A DNA stretch of 64,000 bases, from positions 1,240,001 to 1,304,000 of the forward strand of contig OZ244832.1 of assembly GCA_965220485.1 (NCBI GenBank), given 5' to 3'. Below, one piece after another: positions 54,335 to 63,126 of the stretch. Origin of the DNA: Aldehydirespirator sp965220485 (GTDB taxonomy: Bacteria > Actinomycetota > Acidimicrobiia > Acidimicrobiales > Aldehydirespiratoraceae). The notes beneath the pieces were generated by a model, which worked only from the letters and a program-made list of their open reading frames with translations, was not told the DNA's origin and did not search any database. A program made the position numbers and the translations under genes. How positions within the stretch are numbered: the first letter of the stretch is position 1; each line of letters opens with the position of its first letter.

Positions 54335-55387
54335 ATGAACGGGCTCGACAAGTACGGCGGTTGGCCCGGCGTGCTCGCCACTCTCGCGGCCGCACGAGAC
54401 ATCGGATCGGGCGAGGCCCGGGCCGCGCTCGGAGCGATCCTCGCCGGCGAGGCGACCGACGCCCAGGTCGCCGCGTTCATCGTGGCTCTGCGGCTCAAGG
54501 GACCCGCAGTCGGCGAGCTGCTGGGGCTGGTGGGAGCCATGCGGGACGCGGCCACGCCCCTGGACATCCCCGCCGACGCCATCGACATCGTGGGCACCGG
54601 CGGCACCGCCGGCCGCAAGGCCCACGCACTCAACATTTCGACCATGGCCTGCTTCGTGGCCGCCGGTGCGGGCGCAACCGTCTGCAAGCACGGAAGCGTG
54701 AAGGCCTCGTCCACGTCGGGCAGCTTCGACCTGCTCGACGCCATCGGCGTGCCGATCACGTCCACGCCGCAGGAAGTGGCGCACATGGTGCGTTCCGTAG
54801 GGCTGGGATTCGCCTTCGCCAAGACCTTCCATCCCGCCATGCGCCATGTGGCCGGCGTGCGCTCCCAGGTGGGGATATCCACGGTCTTCAACCTGCTCGG
54901 ACCCCTGTCTCATCCGGGCCATGTGCAACGCCAGGTCCTAGGCGTGCTCGAGCGGTCGCTGGCCCCCACCATGGCCGCGGTGCTACAGGCCACCGGCTCG
55001 GTGCGGTCGCTGGTGGTGCACGGCGACGGCCGATTCGACGAGCTCACCACCACCGGACCGAACCTGGTGGTCGACCTCAACGAGGGCAAGGCGACCGAGT
55101 ACCAGGTGGAGGCCACCGCCGTGGGGCTGGCCGCGGCGACACCCGATGAACTCCGGGGCGGCGACCCGGTGGCCAACGCCCGGATCCTCGCCGGGGTGCT
55201 GGCGGGCGAGCCCGGGCCCAAGCGCGACGTAGTGGTCCTCAACGCAGCCGCGGGGCTGGTGGTGGCGGGGATCGCCGACGACCTCGCCGACGGCGTAGAA
55301 GCCGCCGCGGCCGCCATCGACGACGGGCGGGCCGCTCAGAAGTTCGACGAGGTGACTGCGCCGTCAGCCGGGTCATCGCAGAAGTGA
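54335..55387 (+). CDS. trpD: anthranilate phosphoribosyltransferase (TrpD-like)
   Basis: 350 residues. DIVGTGGTAGRKAHALNISTMACFVAAGAGATVCKHGSVKASSTSGSFDLLDAIG corresponds to the GTGGD..NIST / KHGN..SS..GSAD.LE motifs of TrpD, with changes (TAGRKAHA in place of the usual D...TF; S for N; SF for AD). The rest (FAKTFHPAMRHVAGVRSQVGISTVFNLLGPLSHPG) is canonical. It attaches phosphoribosyl to anthranilate in tryptophan synthesis. It is distant from trpB; the deviations leave a related phosphoribosyltransferase possible. Confidence 0.85.
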   Translation: MNGLDKYGGWPGVLATLAAARDIGSGEARAALGAILAGEATDAQVAAFIVALRLKGPAVGELLGLVGAMRDAATPLDIPADAIDIVGTGGTAGRKAHALNISTMACFVAAGAGATVCKHGSVKASSTSGSFDLLDAIGVPITSTPQEVAHMVRSVGLGFAFAKTFHPAMRHVAGVRSQVGISTVFNLLGPLSHPGHVQRQVLGVLERSLAPTMAAVLQATGSVRSLVVHGDGRFDELTTTGPNLVVDLNEGKATEYQVEATAVGLAAATPDELRGGDPVANARILAGVLAGEPGPKRDVVVLNAAAGLVVAGIADDLADGVEAAAAAIDDGRAAQKFDEVTAPSAGSSQK

Positions 55388-55431
55388 GCGCAATCAGTCA
55401 GACACCCCCCTCGCGGTGCAGCCTGGTGATA

Positions 55432-55530
55432 CCGCTCTTGTTCGCTGCGCTCACGAGCCGCTCGGGCCACCGCCTCGCTCAGCGCCCAGCGAGAGTCTCG
55501 CGAGCCAGGGCCTTCTCGCTCGGCCTCTGA
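55432..55530 (+). repeat. repeat E
   Basis: CGCTCTTGTTCGCTGCGC...GGGCCACCGCC...CTCGGCCTCT, between trpD and queG. Confidence 0.75.
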
Positions 55531-55534
55531 GACC

Positions 55535-56737
55535 GTGAGCCTCGACGTCGCCGCGCTGGCTGCCATCGGCCGGCAGGCCGGCCTGTGCGCCGTCGGCTTC
55601 TGCCGGGCCGAGCCCTTCGCCCAAACCGCCCAGGCCCTCCACGACCGGAAACAGGCCGGGCTGCACGGCGGGATGCAGTTCACCTACCGCAACCCGGATC
55701 GCTCCACCGATCCGGCCCGTCTGGTGCCCGGCGCGGCCGCGCTGGTCGTCGGCGCGCTCGAGTTCAGCGCCGAGACCTGCGATCGGCCCGATGACGGCAG
55801 CCCCTACGCGCGGGTGGCCGCCTACGCGCAAGCCGACTACTACACCCCTCTCAGAATCGCCCTCGAGACCATCGCAGAAGCACTCAGGGCGGAAGGCCAT
55901 CGAGCTGTGGTGTCCGCCGACGAGAACGGCCTCGTCGACCGGGCCGCCGCCCATCGGGCCGCCATCGGCTGGTGGGGCAAGAACTCCAACATCCTCTTGC
56001 CCGGCGTCGGCAGCCTGGTCGTGCTCGGAGCAGTGGTGACCGACGCGGCCATCGTCCCCGCCGATCCCGATCCGGGCGTCGCCGACGGCTGCGGATCGTG
56101 CCGGCAGTGCCTGGACGGCTGCCCGACGGGGGCCATCGTGGCTCCAGGCGCGGTGGACGCCCGCCGCTGTCTGGCCTGGCTGGTGCAAGCCGACGGCATG
56201 TTCGACCCCGACTACCGCGTCGCGCTCGGGGACCGGATCTACGGCTGCGACGACTGCTCGGAAGTGTGCCCCCCGAACCGGGTTAGGGTCCGGCTCAGAA
56301 CCCGTCCCACCGAGCCGCAAGACCATCGGACCGAGCCGCAGGATCGCCCGACCGAGCCCCAAGATCGCCAGGCCGCGCCGCAGGGCCATCGGACCCCGCC
56401 GCAGGATCGCCAGGCGTGGGTGTCGGTGCTGGACCTGCTTGACGCCTCCGACACAGAACTCATGGCCGCTTTCGGGCGCTGGTACATACCCAGGCGCCAG
56501 CCCCGCTACCTGCGCCGCAATGCCCTGGTGGTGCTGGCCAACACCGGCGAGCCCTCCCAGCCGCGGGTGCGCGCCGCGGTCGACCGCGCCCTTTGCGACG
56601 CCGATCCGCTCATACGCGCTCATGCGGTGTGGTGCGCCCGCCGCCTCGGCCTCGGCTTGCAGGCCCTGCGCGACCCCGACGATCCCCTCGTGAGGGCCGA
56701 GCTCCAGAGGACGGTTCCGCTGCGATGCCCGGCGTGA
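55535..56737 (+). CDS. queG: epoxyqueuosine reductase
   Basis: 400 residues. AYAQADYYTPL and GWWGKNSNILLPGVGSLVVLGAV are the cobalamin-binding core. CGSCRQCLDGCPTGAI and CDDCSEVCPPNRV provide two [4Fe-4S] clusters. The last step of queuosine synthesis in tRNA is catalysed. Between clusters and C-terminus lies a repeated linker (EPQDR type units), unusual for the family. The C-terminal HEAT-like segment is present. Confidence 0.92.
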   Translation: MSLDVAALAAIGRQAGLCAVGFCRAEPFAQTAQALHDRKQAGLHGGMQFTYRNPDRSTDPARLVPGAAALVVGALEFSAETCDRPDDGSPYARVAAYAQADYYTPLRIALETIAEALRAEGHRAVVSADENGLVDRAAAHRAAIGWWGKNSNILLPGVGSLVVLGAVVTDAAIVPADPDPGVADGCGSCRQCLDGCPTGAIVAPGAVDARRCLAWLVQADGMFDPDYRVALGDRIYGCDDCSEVCPPNRVRVRLRTRPTEPQDHRTEPQDRPTEPQDRQAAPQGHRTPPQDRQAWVSVLDLLDASDTELMAAFGRWYIPRRQPRYLRRNALVVLANTGEPSQPRVRAAVDRALCDADPLIRAHAVWCARRLGLGLQALRDPDDPLVRAELQRTVPLRCPA

Positions 56738-56782
56738 CCCCGCTTGCACCAGCATGATCGCCTGCGCACCCAGGACCGGACG

Positions 56783-57931
56783 GTGGCACGGAACGTGACG
56801 CGTCATCTGCTCGTCACCAACGACTTCCCACCCAAGGTGGGAGGCATCCAGAACTACCTGTGGGAGCTGTGGCGGCGGCTGCCGCCCGACGAGGTCGTGG
56901 TCCACACCACCCCGTTTGAGGGCGCGGCCGCCTTCGACGCGACGCAGCCGTTCACCGTGATCCGCTCCCGTGAGCCGTGGCTCCTGCCGGGTCCGCACTT
57001 GGCCCGCAGAGTGAACCGCCTGGCCGAGCGCCACGACGTCGATCTCGTGGTGATCGATCCCGCGCTGCCGGCTGGGCTCATCGGAGGACGACTGGACCGC
57101 CCCTACGCGGTGGTCGTGCATGGAGCCGAAGTGGCCATCCCCGGCCGGCTTCCCGGCACGCGGCGGCTGCTGCGAGGAGTTCTCGATGGGGCTGCAGGAG
57201 TGATCGCGGCGGGCGGCTACCCCGCCATCGAGTGCGAACGAGCCCTGGGCCGGCCGCTGTCCGCATTCGTGATCCCCCCGGGCGTGGACGTAGATCGGTT
57301 CCGACCCCCGACCACCGAGGAACGGGACCAGGCCTGCCAGCGTCTGGGGCTGCAGCCCGACGTCCCGACCGTCGTGAGCGTGTCGCGGCTGGTGCCGCGC
57401 AAAGGAATGGACACACTGGTGAGGGCAGCCGGCCTGCTGGCCGCCACCGGCCGCGATCTTCAGGTGGCCATCGCCGGAGCGGGCCGGGATCGGCGCCGCC
57501 TCTCCCGCCTGGCCGCCAGGGTCGGAGCCCCGGTCCAGCTCCTGGGGCGCCTCCGTGGCGACGAGGTGGTCGCCCTCTACGGATGCGCGGACATGTTCGC
57601 GATGTTGTGCCGCACCCGCTGGTGGGGCTTGGAACAGGAAGGCTTCGGGATCGTGTTCCTCGAGGCGGCCGCGGCCGGGGTACCGCAGGTCGCCGGGCGC
57701 AGCGGCGGTGCCCACGAAGCTGTCGCCGACGGCGAGACCGGGATGGTGCTCGATGCGGCCACTGCGCCAGCCGCGGCGAAGGCCATCGGCACCCTGCTCG
57801 ACGATGGCAAGCTCCGTCGGCGCATGGGCGCCGCGGCCCGTCTGCGGGCTGAGACCAGATTCTCCTACGACGGGTTGGCTCGCCGGCTCCGCACGGCCAT
57901 CGGTGATATGGCCCGCCAATCCTCCGGGTGA
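56783..57931 (+). CDS. GT4 glycosyltransferase, PimB-like
   Basis: About 380 residues. HLLVTNDFPPKVGGIQNYLWELWRRL is the GT-B N-terminal motif. VVVHGAEVAIPGRLPGT, SRLVPRKGMDTLVRA and EQEGFGIVFLEAAAAGVPQVAGRSGGAHEAV (E-x7-E) are the donor side. It matches GDP-mannose-dependent phosphatidylinositol mannosyltransferases. Start GTG 56,783 is chosen; ATG 56,744 adds 13 residues. Confidence 0.88.
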   Translation: MARNVTRHLLVTNDFPPKVGGIQNYLWELWRRLPPDEVVVHTTPFEGAAAFDATQPFTVIRSREPWLLPGPHLARRVNRLAERHDVDLVVIDPALPAGLIGGRLDRPYAVVVHGAEVAIPGRLPGTRRLLRGVLDGAAGVIAAGGYPAIECERALGRPLSAFVIPPGVDVDRFRPPTTEERDQACQRLGLQPDVPTVVSVSRLVPRKGMDTLVRAAGLLAATGRDLQVAIAGAGRDRRRLSRLAARVGAPVQLLGRLRGDEVVALYGCADMFAMLCRTRWWGLEQEGFGIVFLEAAAAGVPQVAGRSGGAHEAVADGETGMVLDAATAPAAAKAIGTLLDDGKLRRRMGAAARLRAETRFSYDGLARRLRTAIGDMARQSSG

Positions 57932-58045
57932 GAGGCCGAGCGCCGTCACGCCGCACTTCACCGGGGCTTTGCGAGGCGCTGAGCGAGGCCGTGGCCCGAG
58001 CGGCCCGCGAGCGCAGCGAACAAGAGCGGGAAACACGCTGCTGAA
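57931..58045 (-). repeat. repeat E, minus orientation
   Basis: GAGAGGCCGAGCGCC ... GAGCGAGGCCGTGGCC...GCAGCGAACAAGAGCGGGAAACA, beginning at the last base of the GT stop region. Confidence 0.75.
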
Positions 58046-58189
58046 TCGTGAGGGGATGGCCTATCCGTGGGGTTCCGAGGTGCCCGAGCGCCGTCACGCC
58101 GCAACCGAGGGCAACATTGTTAGTGTCAGGCGAGGCGGCACCTGACGGTGCCGCGGTCATTGCTGAGGAATCCAAGGAGCGGTGCCCGC

Positions 58190-58645
58190 GTGGTCGATCA
58201 GGCAACCCAGCGCACCACAATCATGGCCTCACCCGAGCGGTGCTTCGACGCTGCGATCGACTTCGAGCAGTACCCCCGCTGGGCGCACGACATCAAGGAG
58301 GCCCGGATCGTCGCCCGGGACCGCGACGGCCGCGCTGTCGATGTGGAGTACCGGGTCACCGCCATGGGCCGGTCCACCACCTACACGCTCAGGTACTTCT
58401 ACGGGTCGGAACCGTTGCGCCTGGCCTGGAGGCTCCAGCGGGGCGACGCCACCACGCGGCTCGACGGCGAGTACGAGTTCGTGCCGGTCCGCGGTGAGGC
58501 CGACACCACTGAGGTCACATACCACCTAGCCGTCGAGCTTGCCGTGCCCCTGCCGAGCTTCGTGAAGCGGCGGGCCGAGTCGCGCATTGTGCAGACTGCG
58601 CTCGACGAGCTGAAGGCCTACGTGGAAGCCGGCACCCGATCCTGA
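58190..58645 (+). CDS. SRPBCC/polyketide cyclase-like protein
   Basis: About 151 residues from GTG 58,190; AAGGAG lies 11 nt upstream. The fold signature: VVDQATQRTTIMASPERCFDAAIDFEQYPRWAHDIKEARI...GRAVDVEYRVTAMGRSTTYTLRYFY. The C-terminal helix VKRRAESRIVQTALDELKAYVEA closes the START-like pocket. It binds a hydrophobic ligand or helps lipid metabolism; the exact role is not readable. It lies 14 nt before the ROK gene. Confidence 0.85.
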   Translation: MVDQATQRTTIMASPERCFDAAIDFEQYPRWAHDIKEARIVARDRDGRAVDVEYRVTAMGRSTTYTLRYFYGSEPLRLAWRLQRGDATTRLDGEYEFVPVRGEADTTEVTYHLAVELAVPLPSFVKRRAESRIVQTALDELKAYVEAGTRS

Positions 58646-58659
58646 ACCCGGCAAGCAAC

Positions 58660-59601
58660 ATGTACTGCGGCTTGGACATCGGGGGCACCAAGGTGCTGGG
58701 AGTGGCCGTGCATCCCGACGACCCCACCACAGTCGTCGCGGCCCGGCGGGATGCGACCATCGTCGACTGCGACGCGCTGATCTCCACGATCATCGAGATG
58801 GTCCGCGCCCTCGAATCGGACTGCGAGGCAACCTTCTCCGCTATCGGGGTGGGAATCGCCGGTCTGGTCGACCCCACCGGCGTGCTCAGGTACTCGCCCA
58901 ACATCGACGGCGTGCTCAACCTCGACATCCGCCGCCGCCTTGGGGCCGATCTGCGCCGTCCGGTGGCCGTCGAGAACGAGGCAACTGCCGCGGCCTGGGC
59001 GGAGTCGCTGCACGGGGCGGCGCGAGGCGCCCGGCACGTAGCGCTGGTGGCGCTCGGCACCGGGCTGGGCACGGGATTCGTGTTCGACGGGCACCTGTAC
59101 CGGGGCTGGAACGGCTTCGCGGGGGAGTCGGGCCACATGACGATCGAGGTGTCGGGCCCCGAGCACGTCACCGGGGCCCGCGGCCCCTGGGAGTACTACG
59201 CATCTGGCCCGGGGCTGGGCCGCCTGGCCCGCCAGGCCGCGGCCCGGGGTGACCTCGACCGGGCCGTAGAAGCGGCCGGTGCCGTGAGCGCCATCCGGGG
59301 CGAGCACGTTCACGCCCTGGTCGCAGCAGGCGATCCCGATGCGGGGGCCGTGCTTGACGAGTTCTGCTACTACACCGCGGTCGGAGTGGCCAACCTGGTG
59401 CATGTGCTCGACCCCGAGATGGTTGTCATCGCGGGCGGGCTGGTCAACATCGGCGAGCCTCTCGTGCGAGGCATAGAGTCGTGGACGCACCGGCTCGTGC
59501 TCGGCGGCGAGCAGCGGCGACGGGTGCAGGTGGTCCCGGCCCAGCTGGGCAGCCAAGCCGGCGCCATCGGCGCGGCTCTGCTCGCATCGGAGGCATCGTG
59601 A
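58660..59601 (+). CDS. ROK-family sugar kinase
   Basis: 313 residues. MYCGLDIGGTKVLGVAV is the ATP phosphate motif; VENEATAAAWAE, GTGLGTGFVFDG and WNGFAGESGHMTIE are ROK signatures with the catalytic Asp/Glu. The usual zinc motif (C-x-x-G-C-x-E) is replaced by TGARGPWEYYASG with no cysteines. It phosphorylates glucose or a related sugar and feeds the next gene, phosphofructokinase. Confidence 0.9.
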   Translation: MYCGLDIGGTKVLGVAVHPDDPTTVVAARRDATIVDCDALISTIIEMVRALESDCEATFSAIGVGIAGLVDPTGVLRYSPNIDGVLNLDIRRRLGADLRRPVAVENEATAAAWAESLHGAARGARHVALVALGTGLGTGFVFDGHLYRGWNGFAGESGHMTIEVSGPEHVTGARGPWEYYASGPGLGRLARQAAARGDLDRAVEAAGAVSAIRGEHVHALVAAGDPDAGAVLDEFCYYTAVGVANLVHVLDPEMVVIAGGLVNIGEPLVRGIESWTHRLVLGGEQRRRVQVVPAQLGSQAGAIGAALLASEAS

Positions 59602-59638
59602 TTCCACACGCCGCCCTGATCGCTTCGGAGACGCCCTG

Positions 59639-60667
59639 ATGCGGGTCGGCATGCTCACCGGGGGCGGCGACTGCCCCGGACTCAATGCCGTGATCAGGGC
59701 GGTGGTGCGCAAGGCCGAGCGGCACCACGGCGACGAGGTGATCGGGTTCCGCAACGGCTGGCGAGGCGTGGTCGAGGACGATTGGGTGCCGCTCGATGTG
59801 GAGTCCTGCCGGGGCCTGCTGCCCAAGGGCGGCACGATGCTGGGAACGTCGCGCCACACGCCGTTCAGCCTTCCCGACGGCATGTCCCGAGCCACCGACA
59901 CAATCCGAGGCCTGAACGTGGACGCGCTGATCGCCATCGGCGGGGAGGGCACGCTGTCGTGCGCGTGCGAGATGTCGGACCGCGGCTTCGAAGTGGTCGG
60001 CGTGCCCAAGACGATTGACAACGACGTGGGCATGACCGAGCGAACCTTCGGCTTCGACACCGCCGTCACTGTCGCCACCGAGGCCATCGACAGGCTCCAT
60101 ACCACCGCGGAGAGCCACGACCGCGTCATCTTCGTGGAAGTGATGGGCCGCCATGTGGGCCATATCGCTACCTGGGCGGGGATCGCGGGAGGCGCGACCT
60201 ACACCCTCGTACCCGAAGAACCCTTCGATCTCGACGACCTGTGCGCAGCTCTGCTTCGCCGCCATGCTCGGGGCCGCTACGCCTCCATCGTGGTGGTGGC
60301 CGAGGGCGCCAGGCCCCGTCCCGGCACGCTGGATGTGGCCGAGCCGTCCGTCGACGCCTACGGGCACAAGCGTCTGGGCGGCATCTCCAACGTCATCGCG
60401 GCCGAGGTGGAGGCCCGCACCGGGCTCGAGACCCGGGTCACCATCCTGGGGCATGTACAGCGGGGCGGCTCGCCCACGCCGTTCGACCGCGTATTGGCCA
60501 CCCGGTTCGGGGTGGCAGCCATCGACGCTGTCCACGACGGCGCATTCGGCCAGATGGTCGCCCTGCGCGGCGACGCCATCGAGCTGGTCTCGCTGAATGA
60601 GGCCACCGCCCGCCTCAAGCCGGTGGCACGGGGCTTGCTCGATGTGGCTCACACGTTCTTCGCCTGA
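59639..60667 (+). CDS. pfkA: 6-phosphofructokinase (ATP-type, group III)
   Basis: 342 residues. MLTGGGDCPGLNAVI (ATP site), AIGGEGTLSCA (Gly at the 104-equivalent position) and VGVPKTIDNDVGMTERTFGFDTAV (Lys at 124-equivalent), EVMGRHVGHIA and ILGHVQRGGSPTPFDR. Gly104 with Lys124 is the pattern of actinobacterial ATP-dependent enzymes. It follows the ROK kinase by 37 bp. Confidence 0.95.
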   Translation: MRVGMLTGGGDCPGLNAVIRAVVRKAERHHGDEVIGFRNGWRGVVEDDWVPLDVESCRGLLPKGGTMLGTSRHTPFSLPDGMSRATDTIRGLNVDALIAIGGEGTLSCACEMSDRGFEVVGVPKTIDNDVGMTERTFGFDTAVTVATEAIDRLHTTAESHDRVIFVEVMGRHVGHIATWAGIAGGATYTLVPEEPFDLDDLCAALLRRHARGRYASIVVVAEGARPRPGTLDVAEPSVDAYGHKRLGGISNVIAAEVEARTGLETRVTILGHVQRGGSPTPFDRVLATRFGVAAIDAVHDGAFGQMVALRGDAIELVSLNEATARLKPVARGLLDVAHTFFA

Positions 60668-60832
60668 GAGCGAGCGCGAATAGGTGGTGAGCGCCTCGCG
60701 GTGAGAGGTTACGTCTCCCGCTCTTGTTCGCTGCGCTCACGGGCCGCTCGGGCCACGGCCTCGCTCAAAACGGCCTCGCTCAAAGCCGCTCGAAGTGTTC
60801 GTGAAACTACGGCCTATCCGCTCGGCCTCTGG
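60667..60832 (+). repeat. repeat E, longest copy
   Basis: From GAGAGCGAGCGCGAAT to CCGCTCGGCCTCT, with a duplicated CGGCCTCGCTCAAA block. It lies between pfkA and the GerMN gene. Confidence 0.75.
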
Positions 60833-60856
60833 ACGCCCACCTACCGGCGCGGCTGC

Positions 60857-61549
60857 TCAGGTTTCGCCGTCCGCGGACGACGTCATGATGGTGGTTGTCG
60901 GAGCGAAATCGGGCTGGAACTGCTCGTAGGCGCTGGTTCGCAGCACCGATCCAGGCTCTGCGTCGGCGTCGCTGGTGGGAATCGACACCTCCTCGCCGTC
61001 GAGCAAGATCCGGACGCCGTCCACCCCCTCGGTGGCGGAGGCCGTGAACACCAGCTGGGCCGCCGCGAACTCCAGCTCGTCGGCTGAGGGAGGCACGCCC
61101 TCCGGCGACAGGTGCACGATGTCGACGGTGGCCACACCGTCAACAATCGCGGCACCAAGGATCTCGAACAACTCCAAGGTGTTGAAGTACCCAGCGGCCT
61201 GCTCCTCGGCCGAGGTGGCCTCGCCGAACAGGGTGGCCAGGACATCGCCCAGCGTGGCGTTGCGGTTCACCTGGCGCTTCACCTCCACGACGATGGTGCG
61301 CTCGATGTCCTGCGGGTTGGTCAGCAGGAAGACGGTGCGCCCCTCAGTCAGGGGCGCGGGAACGGTCGTGGTGGTGGACGCGGTGAACCCCGGCCTCAGG
61401 CTCTCTGGAAGCTCCTCGGGATCGATGGCCTGCGCCGTGTCGTCGGTAGGCAGGCCGCAGCCGGAGACCGCAGCCGCGGCAAGCGCAATCGCAGCCAGGC
61501 AAGAACCGACGCCGCGTCGGCGGCCGAGGCACCGCACCGAGCTCACCAC
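60857..61549 (-). CDS. GerMN-domain lipoprotein (LpqB-like role)
   Basis: 230 residues. Signal peptide with lipobox LAAAAVSGCG (Cys ~31). A Thr/Pro-rich linker is followed by a GerMN domain (VFLLTNPQDIERTIVVEVKRQVNRNATLGDVLATLFGEAT...FEILGAAIVDGVATVDI...LVFTASATEGVDGVRILLDGEEV). It overlaps the kinase gene by 7 nt. In actinomycetes LpqB modulates MtrB; this shorter protein may do the same. Confidence 0.85.
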   Translation of the reverse strand: MVSSVRCLGRRRGVGSCLAAIALAAAAVSGCGLPTDDTAQAIDPEELPESLRPGFTASTTTTVPAPLTEGRTVFLLTNPQDIERTIVVEVKRQVNRNATLGDVLATLFGEATSAEEQAAGYFNTLELFEILGAAIVDGVATVDIVHLSPEGVPPSADELEFAAAQLVFTASATEGVDGVRILLDGEEVSIPTSDADAEPGSVLRTSAYEQFQPDFAPTTTIMTSSADGET

Positions 61550-62997
61550 GCTGGAGTCCGCTCCATCTCGTAGTCTGGCTCCGACACCGGCAACTCGACC
61601 ACGAAACGGGCACCTCGGGTCGAGTCCGGGCGGTCCTCAACCCACACCCGGCCGCCGTGCAGACTCACATGCTCGGACACTAGGGCCAGACCCAGACCCG
61701 AACCCGAGTCGCGACCCCGCCGGCCGCCGGCCCGGCCGCGGTGGAAGCGGTCGAAGATCAGCTTGCGCTCTCCGGGGACTACCCCGGGTCCGTTGTCCTC
61801 CACGCCGAGATGCACCAGGCCGTCCAGACGCTCCAGGCGGACACGCACCTCGCCGTTGCCGTACTTCGAGGCGTTGTCCACCAGGTTCGACACCACCCGG
61901 CCAAGGCGGCGCTTGTCCGCCATGAGCACCGTGTCCTCCATACCGACGGCCGCCTCGAAGTCGACCACCGCGGTCGAATCGAGGCCGAACTGGAAGATGG
62001 CTTGCTGCACGAACTCGACTATGTGCACCTCCTCGGCCTCCAAGTCGGCGGTGCCCACGTCGTAGCGGTTGATCTCCAGCAGGTCCTCCACCAGCCGCCG
62101 GAAGCGGGAGATGTCGTCGCTGAGAAGGTGCAGCGCGGTGCGGCCCCGCTCACCGAGTTCGTCGGCCATGTTGTAGAGCACCTCCACCGAGGCGGTCAGG
62201 GTCATGAGCGGCGACCGCAACTCGTGACTGACCTCGGACGCGAAGCGAGCGTCGCGGGCGATCCTCTCCTCCAGCGCTCGGGCCATCTCGTTGAAGGAAG
62301 CGGTCAGTGAGGCAAGATCGGCGTCCTCGGGCGGTGTCAGGCGAGTGTCCAGGGCTCCCGCAGCCAGCGCTTCAGCCGCGGTTCGCACCCTCACCAGCGG
62401 GTTGAGCAGCCGGCCCGCGGCCCACCAGCCGAAGGACGCGGCGAACAGCGTGGTGACCGCAGCAACGCCGAAGAGGATGAATGCCAGCGTGTCCAGGGTC
62501 TCCTCGATGTCGTCGAGGGGGGCGGCCTCGAAGTAGATCGCGTTCATGGGGTCGCCGGGTATGGGAACGGCCGACACGATGGCGGTGCGGTTGCCGATCG
62601 CCGCTCGCATCTTCGCAGGCGTCCCCGACTCCACCAGCTGGAGCAGCGAGGCCGGCACCGTCTGCTGGTTGAACACCAGCGGATCGGCCGAGGTCCACTC
62701 GTCGCCGACCCGCAGCAGCGGGAACGTTCCCGAGGTCTGCCTGAGCCGCTCCACGATGGCCCGGCGGCCCTCGTCGTCGGTCTCAGCCGTCAGCTCGTTG
62801 CGGACCCGGCGGCCGTTGTTGGCGAACACCGAGAACGCAGTGTCGTCCCTCTCCTCCAGGAGATTCTGGCGGGTCAGGGCCAGGGTGGACAAAGAGATGG
62901 TGGAGGCCAGCAGCAGCCCCCCCACCGCGAATGCGGTGGTGATGCGGGTGCGCAGCCCGCGCCGGAAGAAGGCGGGCCGAGCGGACGAGCGCACCAC
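61543..62997 (-). CDS. mtrB: sensor histidine kinase, MtrB-like
   Basis: 484 residues. Two membrane spans (ITTAFAVGGLLLASTISLSTLAL; TLAFILFGVAAVTTLFAASFGWW), HAMP, H-box RFASEVSHELRSPLMTL, N-box NLVDNASKYGNG, G boxes DNGPGVVPGE and SGSGLGLALV. It senses an envelope signal and phosphorylates MtrA. Confidence 0.93.
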   Translation of the reverse strand: MVRSSARPAFFRRGLRTRITTAFAVGGLLLASTISLSTLALTRQNLLEERDDTAFSVFANNGRRVRNELTAETDDEGRRAIVERLRQTSGTFPLLRVGDEWTSADPLVFNQQTVPASLLQLVESGTPAKMRAAIGNRTAIVSAVPIPGDPMNAIYFEAAPLDDIEETLDTLAFILFGVAAVTTLFAASFGWWAAGRLLNPLVRVRTAAEALAAGALDTRLTPPEDADLASLTASFNEMARALEERIARDARFASEVSHELRSPLMTLTASVEVLYNMADELGERGRTALHLLSDDISRFRRLVEDLLEINRYDVGTADLEAEEVHIVEFVQQAIFQFGLDSTAVVDFEAAVGMEDTVLMADKRRLGRVVSNLVDNASKYGNGEVRVRLERLDGLVHLGVEDNGPGVVPGERKLIFDRFHRGRAGGRRGRDSGSGLGLALVSEHVSLHGGRVWVEDRPDSTRGARFVVELPVSEPDYEMERTPAW

Positions 62998-63019
62998 CTA
63001 GTGCCTTCCCGCTCGGCCT

Positions 63020-63126
63020 CTAGGTGGCTGGTGCCAAACTCCCGAAATGGAGGTTTTGCGGTCACAAAACCCCAGGTCAGCGACTTGCGAATTGTGGCAA
63101 ATTGCCATTTAACACCAGCCACCTAG
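63020..63126 (-). mobile_element. MITE family A, copy 7
   Basis: 107 bp, reversed, between mtrA and mtrB. Its left CTAG is the end of a repeat E remnant (CCCGCTCGGCCTCTAG). Its right CTAG supplies the TAG stop of mtrA. Confidence 0.9.

Noticed and set aside
55451..58036. 861-residue minus-strand frame.
   Set aside because: Antisense of queG and the PimB-like gene; low-complexity and without domains.
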